A DNA stretch of 64,000 nt from Rostratula benghalensis (lineage: Eukaryota; Chordata; Aves; Charadriiformes; Rostratulidae), in the NCBI GenBank assembly GCA_013399305.1, contig VXAI01000137.1, forward strand, positions 1,661,812 through 1,725,811. The letters run 5' to 3'. The notes under the pieces were generated by a model that was not told the origin of the DNA, did no database searches, and was given only the letters and a program-made list of their open reading frames with translations. Positions 59,503-64,000 of the stretch are shown here, piece after piece. Made by a program: the position numbers and the translations under genes. How positions within the stretch are numbered: the first letter of the stretch is position 1; each line of letters begins with the position of its first letter.

Positions 59503-59717
59503 TCATCATTGAAAGCAGTGAGAGTTGGGTGCAAAATGTCTTTGGTCATGGTCTTACCCAAGAATGCCAAGTTGTTTTCTTCACCTCAACACGTACCTGC
59601 CATACGACCCCAATTTTTGGTCCATAACAGCCCAGAATGGACTTGAACTTGATAAATGATGGATTACAATTATTTCCAAATCTTTAATAACCACTTTTTG
59701 AATATTTAGCTACTCAG

Positions 59718-59960
59718 TATCATAGGAATGGAATGTTGTTAGTTGGAAGGGACCTCTGGAAATTGGTTTAATCTGCCTGAACCTCTGGCCCAGAACCAAA
59801 GTCTGGGGAACACCAGATCAGGCCAGTTGTGGCTTTGTGTCATCAAGTTTTGGAAACTTCCAGAGGTGGAGGTCCTCTGGGCAGTGGTTCTGCATTACTC
59901 TGCTGATGGAAAACATTTTCCTAGCCACAATTTTTGGCTGCTGTCCCTTATTAAGTCACA
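59718..59960 (-). mobile_element. Decayed old CR1 fragment
   Basis: ATCATAGGAATGGAATGTTG, TAGTTGGAAGGGACCTCTGG and CCAGAGGTGGAGGTCCTCTG follow the CR1 order with much divergence. It is older than the other copies. Confidence 0.6.
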
Positions 59961-61709
59961 TGTATGATATATAGAACAAAGCAAACTTTCATTTAAGTCA
60001 CATACTATTTTTGTTAGTGGAAATGTGAAGCCTGCACACAGTGAAGATCTTGCCTTTGGGTAAGGCATATGAGGTGTGAAGGAGAATAACTAATCCAATG
60101 ACCACATTATGGCCTTCACACTCCTAGCTGTGGTTGTACTTTGTTATGGCTGAACTCTCGCTGAAATTATTGTGGTATTATTAAAGTAGACCTCCCCGTT
60201 TTATGCTACTGGGGTCAGCTCTAGCCACAACAATCTTGCCAGTAGAAGAGATGAAAAGTGTATACAGAAGGGTTGTGCCAAGGGGTCGAATCAAAGTTGT
60301 TAGGGGCAAAGCAGACCAGCTAATCAAAAGAGATCGCCTAGTCTTGTATCTCTGAGCAATTACATTGTGCTTTCAATTAGCAAATCTTAAATGCTGTTTT
60401 CAATAATTTAATTTAATTGGTAAAACTTACTATATATAAAGAGTGCCTTTATAACACAGCTTTATCTCTCAATCCGTGTCTTTATAGTGCATCAGCCAAT
60501 GTTGTTCCTAAGGTCCAAGGGCTGATACCTCAGGGTCAGTTCATGCCATTTGCTTTGCTTACTCAAAGTTGTGTCAACCAGGTTGTTTTAGAAGATGAGG
60601 TGAAACGGGAAAGCTCCTTTCCAACCTTCGGCTCCGAGTCTGAGCAAAAGCAGTGGCCATTGCTCTGAACGTTCTCCTTGGGAACCAGCAGCTTCAGGTT
60701 GGAAAAGCACAACCTCCTGAGCTGCTGGTGCTGAGAAACTTGGCCAGAATGGGGTCAAACCTTGTGTTTTCAGGCTAGGTTGGAGGGTGCAGACCAGCTG
60801 CTGTCTCTTTTGATCTTTCTGCTGCAAGAATTCTTTGGTGGACATGCCAGAGATACGTAATGGTTTCTGACACATCTGCTGACAGGGACTGAACTACATT
60901 AGCACTCTGTCAATCCCATCTTCAAAGAGCTGCCTTTTTTGAGACATACTTGACTTTACTGGCCATCAAAGGCATCCTCAGTTTTTGGCCTGCATGGGAA
61001 GAGCAGCAGGCAGTCAAGGGGGAGGCAAATAATGGCATGGCCAATGGGAATCCACAGGGATCAGCTGCTCTAAGGGAGCAGAAGGGACACTGAGTCCCCG
61101 AGGTCACCTTGGGAGCTGGAATGGGTGCGAGGTGAAGAGAGGTTGACTTTGCCTCTGTGCATTTTCTGTCTCTCTCTGTTTTTTTCTGGTCATTAGTCCG
61201 ATAAGTGGGACTCTAGCCAAAGTGGAAAGAGAGACATGCTCCAGTTCTCACATGCTGGTCTGGGAAAAAAGGAGAAAAGAAAAAAAAGAGAAAAATAAAA
61301 AATAGCTGTCACTATCTTCTCAGCCTTGACGATTGACATCTCACTAGCATGTCCTGTCTGTGACATTGCAATGTCTGTGACATTTGGATTAATCCTGTCT
61401 CCATAGACACAGTGTCTATTGAGCTGGTAGGGCTTTTCTCCCTTTTCTTTTGCTCCCGAATTAATGTGGGATTTTAGGGTGATATTCATTCTTTCACATT
61501 CATTCTTTTTGACAGGATTTCATTTTAAAATCCCGCAGTGATCGCACACATAATGATTTCTGGCTGGGCCAGAAGTCAACGGGGAGTCAGTCAACGTTCC
61601 TGTGGGGAGGCTGTAGGAGATGCTCCAGCACGGTGCTGGGGATGCCTCCGGGGTTCTGACACCATCAGCTCCTGCTGATGCCCGTGAGATGCAGAGGAGC
61701 ATCTGCAAC
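59961..61709. other. Unique intron sequence
   Basis: Nothing recognised apart from an A-rich run near 61265-61303. Confidence 0.45.
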
Positions 61710-61839
61710 TGTCATGGTTTTGACCAATCAGAAAGACAGATGATGACTCCTCCCTCCCCCTTCTAAGAAAAAGAGAGGAAGAAATTAAAGAGATTTAGGA
61801 GTTTAGAAAAAAACTAAGCTAATGAAAATAGAAATAATA
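61710..61839 (-). mobile_element. Probable ERVL-like LTR 3' end, cut by the assembly gap
   Basis: TGTCATGGTTTTGACC at the left is the reverse complement of a typical avian LTR end (TG...CA border, GGTCAAAACCATGACA). The rest, read on the minus strand (AAATCTCTTTAATTTCTTCC, TCTTAGAAGGGGGAGGGAGG), resembles the U5 part of the plus-strand LTR near 6340-6400. Confidence 0.55.
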
Positions 61840-61948
61840 NNNNNNNNNNNNNNNNNNNNNNNNNNNNNNNNNNNNNNNNNNNNNNNNNNNNNNNNNNNNN
61901 NNNNNNNNNNNNNNNNNNNNNNNNNNNNNNNNNNNNNNNNNNNNNNNN
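61840..61948. other. Assembly gap (N)
   Basis: 109 N between GAAATAATA and TATATATATA. An AT microsatellite probably caused the gap; its true length is unknown. Confidence 0.99.
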
Positions 61949-61960
61949 TATATATATACT

Positions 61961-62320
61961 CATCCTGTCCTCCTAGCAAAGATGCTCCAACCCCCTGATC
62001 ATCTTTGTGGCCCTCCTCTGGACCCGCTCCATCAGGTCCATGTCCTTCCTGTCTTGAGTGCTCCAGACCTGCACACAGGACTCCAGGTGAGGTCTCACCA
62101 GAGCAAAGTGGCAGAATCACCTTGTTTGCTGGCAACCCATCTTTTGATGAAGCCCAGGATGTGATTTACCTTCTGGGCTGCAAGTGCTCATGTCCAGCTT
62201 CTCCTCCATCAGGATCCCCAAGTCCTTTCTTTCTAATACTTCATCTCCTAGTCTGTATTGATAGTGAGGACTGTGCTGGCCAGAGGAGAAGCCATTTGGC
62301 TTGGCCACCCTCTTGTTAGT
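61961..62320 (-). mobile_element. CR1 LINE, ORF2 segment
   Basis: TGTCCTCCTAGCAAAGATGC, TTGTGGCCCTCCTCTGGACC, GACTCCAGGTGAGGTCTCAC and ATCAGGATCCCCAAGTCC. The 3' UTR and tail are absent, lost by deletion or hidden in the gap. Confidence 0.92.
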
Positions 62321-62892
62321 TTAAAGTTTAAGCTACCCATTTCTCATTGGCAACCTCATTAAAGCCTACTTGCAAAAAGTGTGAAATCTCAAATACAGCC
62401 CCCACAGAAGAGCAATGCTGTGACTGTGACCCTCTTTACTTCCTTTCCTTCTTCCCTTCTTCCCCTCCAATTGTTTTTTGTGGGTTTTTTTTTCCCCAAA
62501 GTGTTTCTTCAATTTTCAGCAGGCAGTTTGACTTCACTGCAGTTGTTTCTCTTGATGGATGACCGTAGCTGCAAAAGTCCAGGAGGCTCTTAGCATCCCC
62601 TTGTGGGTACCTACAGAGGCAAAGTCTGATGAATAACACTTAAAGGAGATCCCTATCACTCCATCACCAACGGCCCTCCAGGAGTTTCTTTCATAACTCA
62701 GAATGAATGCCTTTTTGCATTGCTTTCTTTTCCAAAACATAGAGTTTGGGGTCTTGGTTGGGCTTTTTTTTTTGACTTTCCACCTTCTTACTCTCCATCA
62801 ATTTTCTCTGTTATTGTTTTTTTTCCCCTCCCCTCCGCTTGCTTTGTGCCACAAATCCCAAATCCAGACTGTAATGCAATCTCGTGAACACC

Positions 62893-62968
62893 TTTTATAG
62901 ATGTTTTCTTTGCTCTGTAGATTTTTAGAGATGTTTTCCTTGATTTGTAGATTTTATAGATGTTTTCG
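62893..62968. repeat. Imperfect 30-base tandem repeat, about 2.4 units
   Basis: ATGTTTTC followed by TTTG, then TGTAGATTTT, recurs with starts at 62901, 62931 and 62960. Confidence 0.85.
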
Positions 62969-64000
62969 TCGAGAGAAGAAACTTTGCTGTTTTCTTGCCA
63001 GGCTCATTGACAGTCACATGTGTTTCCCTCTCCCTCACCCCCTCCCCTTGCATTTGAAGCCCGGGCCCATTTCATTTAGGAAGAAATAACTCTTAATTTC
63101 TAGTTTTTGAAATGTTTTCCTAATCAGAAGTGCTGTATGAGAAGAGCCATCGCGTTTTAAATAATTGATGGCTACTTTATTGAGTTGTCAGCACTAGTTC
63201 ATCCTCCTTTTGAAGAGCGTGGATGTTCAAAGGAGTAATCCTTTTTACAGCATGCTCATTTTTTGAAGAAAAGTTCATTTTTATAATTACTTTTTTTTTT
63301 CTTCCCCCCCCTCCACTGCAGAGTGTAATTGTAGCTGTGCAGCAAGGGGGAGGGACAAAGTACCTTCCAGCTCATGCAGGCTCTAAAATGCCTTTTATTA
63401 CCATTTTTGCTGCTAATTTCTCTGCCTCCCTCCCTTAGCAGAGGTTTAATTATACCTGTTTTAAAAGTGCATTTTGAAATGTGACACCTTGTTCTTGGAG
63501 AGAACAAAAGACAGATTAATCTATTGTTAAAAGGAAAGGGTAAAGAAGCTCTGGTTTTTTTCATATTTTTTTTCTGCCCCTCCCCGACAAGCAGCGTTGG
63601 GAGGGAGGGTTGCAGAGAAGTGGCTGTGATTTTGAAGGAAGGGACTTGTCAACAGGAGCATTTTAAAAAGGGAAAAAGCAGATGCAGAGATGCTGCGATC
63701 AGAATATTCCTTCCTGCACGGAGCATTTCCCCTCCGCTGGCAAAGAGAAAGGTTCTGGCTGGAGGGTATAAACTTTGCTGGCAGCTTAAGGGTTAATAGC
63801 GCTCTAAATTGCATCGGGAAGAACTGAGAGAAGACAGTAAATTCAAAGTTTCCCCTCTTGGTACTAATCTGTAAATAGACCCTTTCCACTTCAAAAAAAC
63901 TGAAATAAAACACTATTTTGGCTCAGACACACCAAGCTGTCGGAATGGTAATTTTTGGGGGCAAATTGTTGGCTGTTGTGCTGTGATTTTTAGAAGAACT
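62969..64000. promoter_or_regulatory. Repeat-free right end, possible conserved non-coding DNA
   Basis: No transposon found. Candidate constrained stretches are 63140-63240 (CCATCGCGTTTTAAATAATTGATGG has dyad symmetry), 63320-63480 and 63680-63860 (TTAATAGCGCTCTAAATTGC). Short C/T-rich runs occur at about 63286-63312. Function is inference only. Confidence 0.3.

Larger units (their letters stand above)
52307..64000 (+). other. EXOC4: EXOC4 intron downstream of the exon (partial)
   Basis: Inferred from the exon donor. No following EXOC4 exon is visible before the window ends. It carries five clear and one doubtful CR1 copies, two minus-strand LTR fragments and an assembly gap. Confidence 0.8.

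Noticed and set aside
1..64000. CRISPR array, tRNA, rRNA or bacterial operon
   Set aside because: No regularly spaced direct repeats, cloverleaf-like sequences or closely packed open frames were seen. The content is a vertebrate intron.

Overview
This is vertebrate nuclear DNA, almost certainly avian. About 36 CR1 LINE copies cover roughly 12 kb by my hand-drawn boundaries. Most are 5'-truncated and end in the ATTCTATGA-type octamer tail typical of bird CR1. Three ERVL-like LTR fragments are also visible. I see no Alu, B1 or L1 sequence and no bacterial gene organisation. A 109-base run of N marks a gap in a draft assembly. I cannot name the species.

The only coding sequence I can support is one 220-base exon at 52087-52306 on the + strand. 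I recognise its translation as an internal part of EXOC4 (SEC8), a subunit of the exocyst tethering complex. It has a good polypyrimidine tract, an AG acceptor and a GTAGGA donor. Vertebrate EXOC4 genes are very large with long introns. The window therefore reads as the end of one intron (1-52086), one exon, and the start of the next intron (52307-64000).

Layout. 1-136 is a TTCC tetranucleotide microsatellite and its degenerate flank. 137-18260 alternates unique intron sequence with 16 CR1 pieces and one solo LTR (5825-6440). It includes two loci carrying the same CR1 head-to-tail dimer junction (7583-8244 on +, 16709-17322 on -). 18260-28770 is poor in repeats, with one CR1 fragment near 23.3 kb, and holds stretches that look like conserved non-coding DNA (best at 21.85-22.0 kb). 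28770-41982 is rich in CR1, including three closely similar copies and two places where opposite-strand elements abut. Inside it, 37.8-38.6 kb is a repeat-free, CpG-retaining, homeobox- and GATA-site-rich block that is the strongest enhancer candidate. 41983-52086 is mostly unique, with three CR1 copies and a perfect-arm palindrome at 44.1 kb. After the exon a sense-oriented CR1 begins only 77 bases past the splice donor. Further CR1 copies follow, including the longest (56661-57544), along with two minus-strand LTR fragments, the N gap, and a repeat-free pyrimidine-rich right end.

No new multi-gene system is visible. The most useful leads are the shared CR1 dimer junction, the candidate regulatory blocks, and the CR1 lying close to the EXOC4 donor site.
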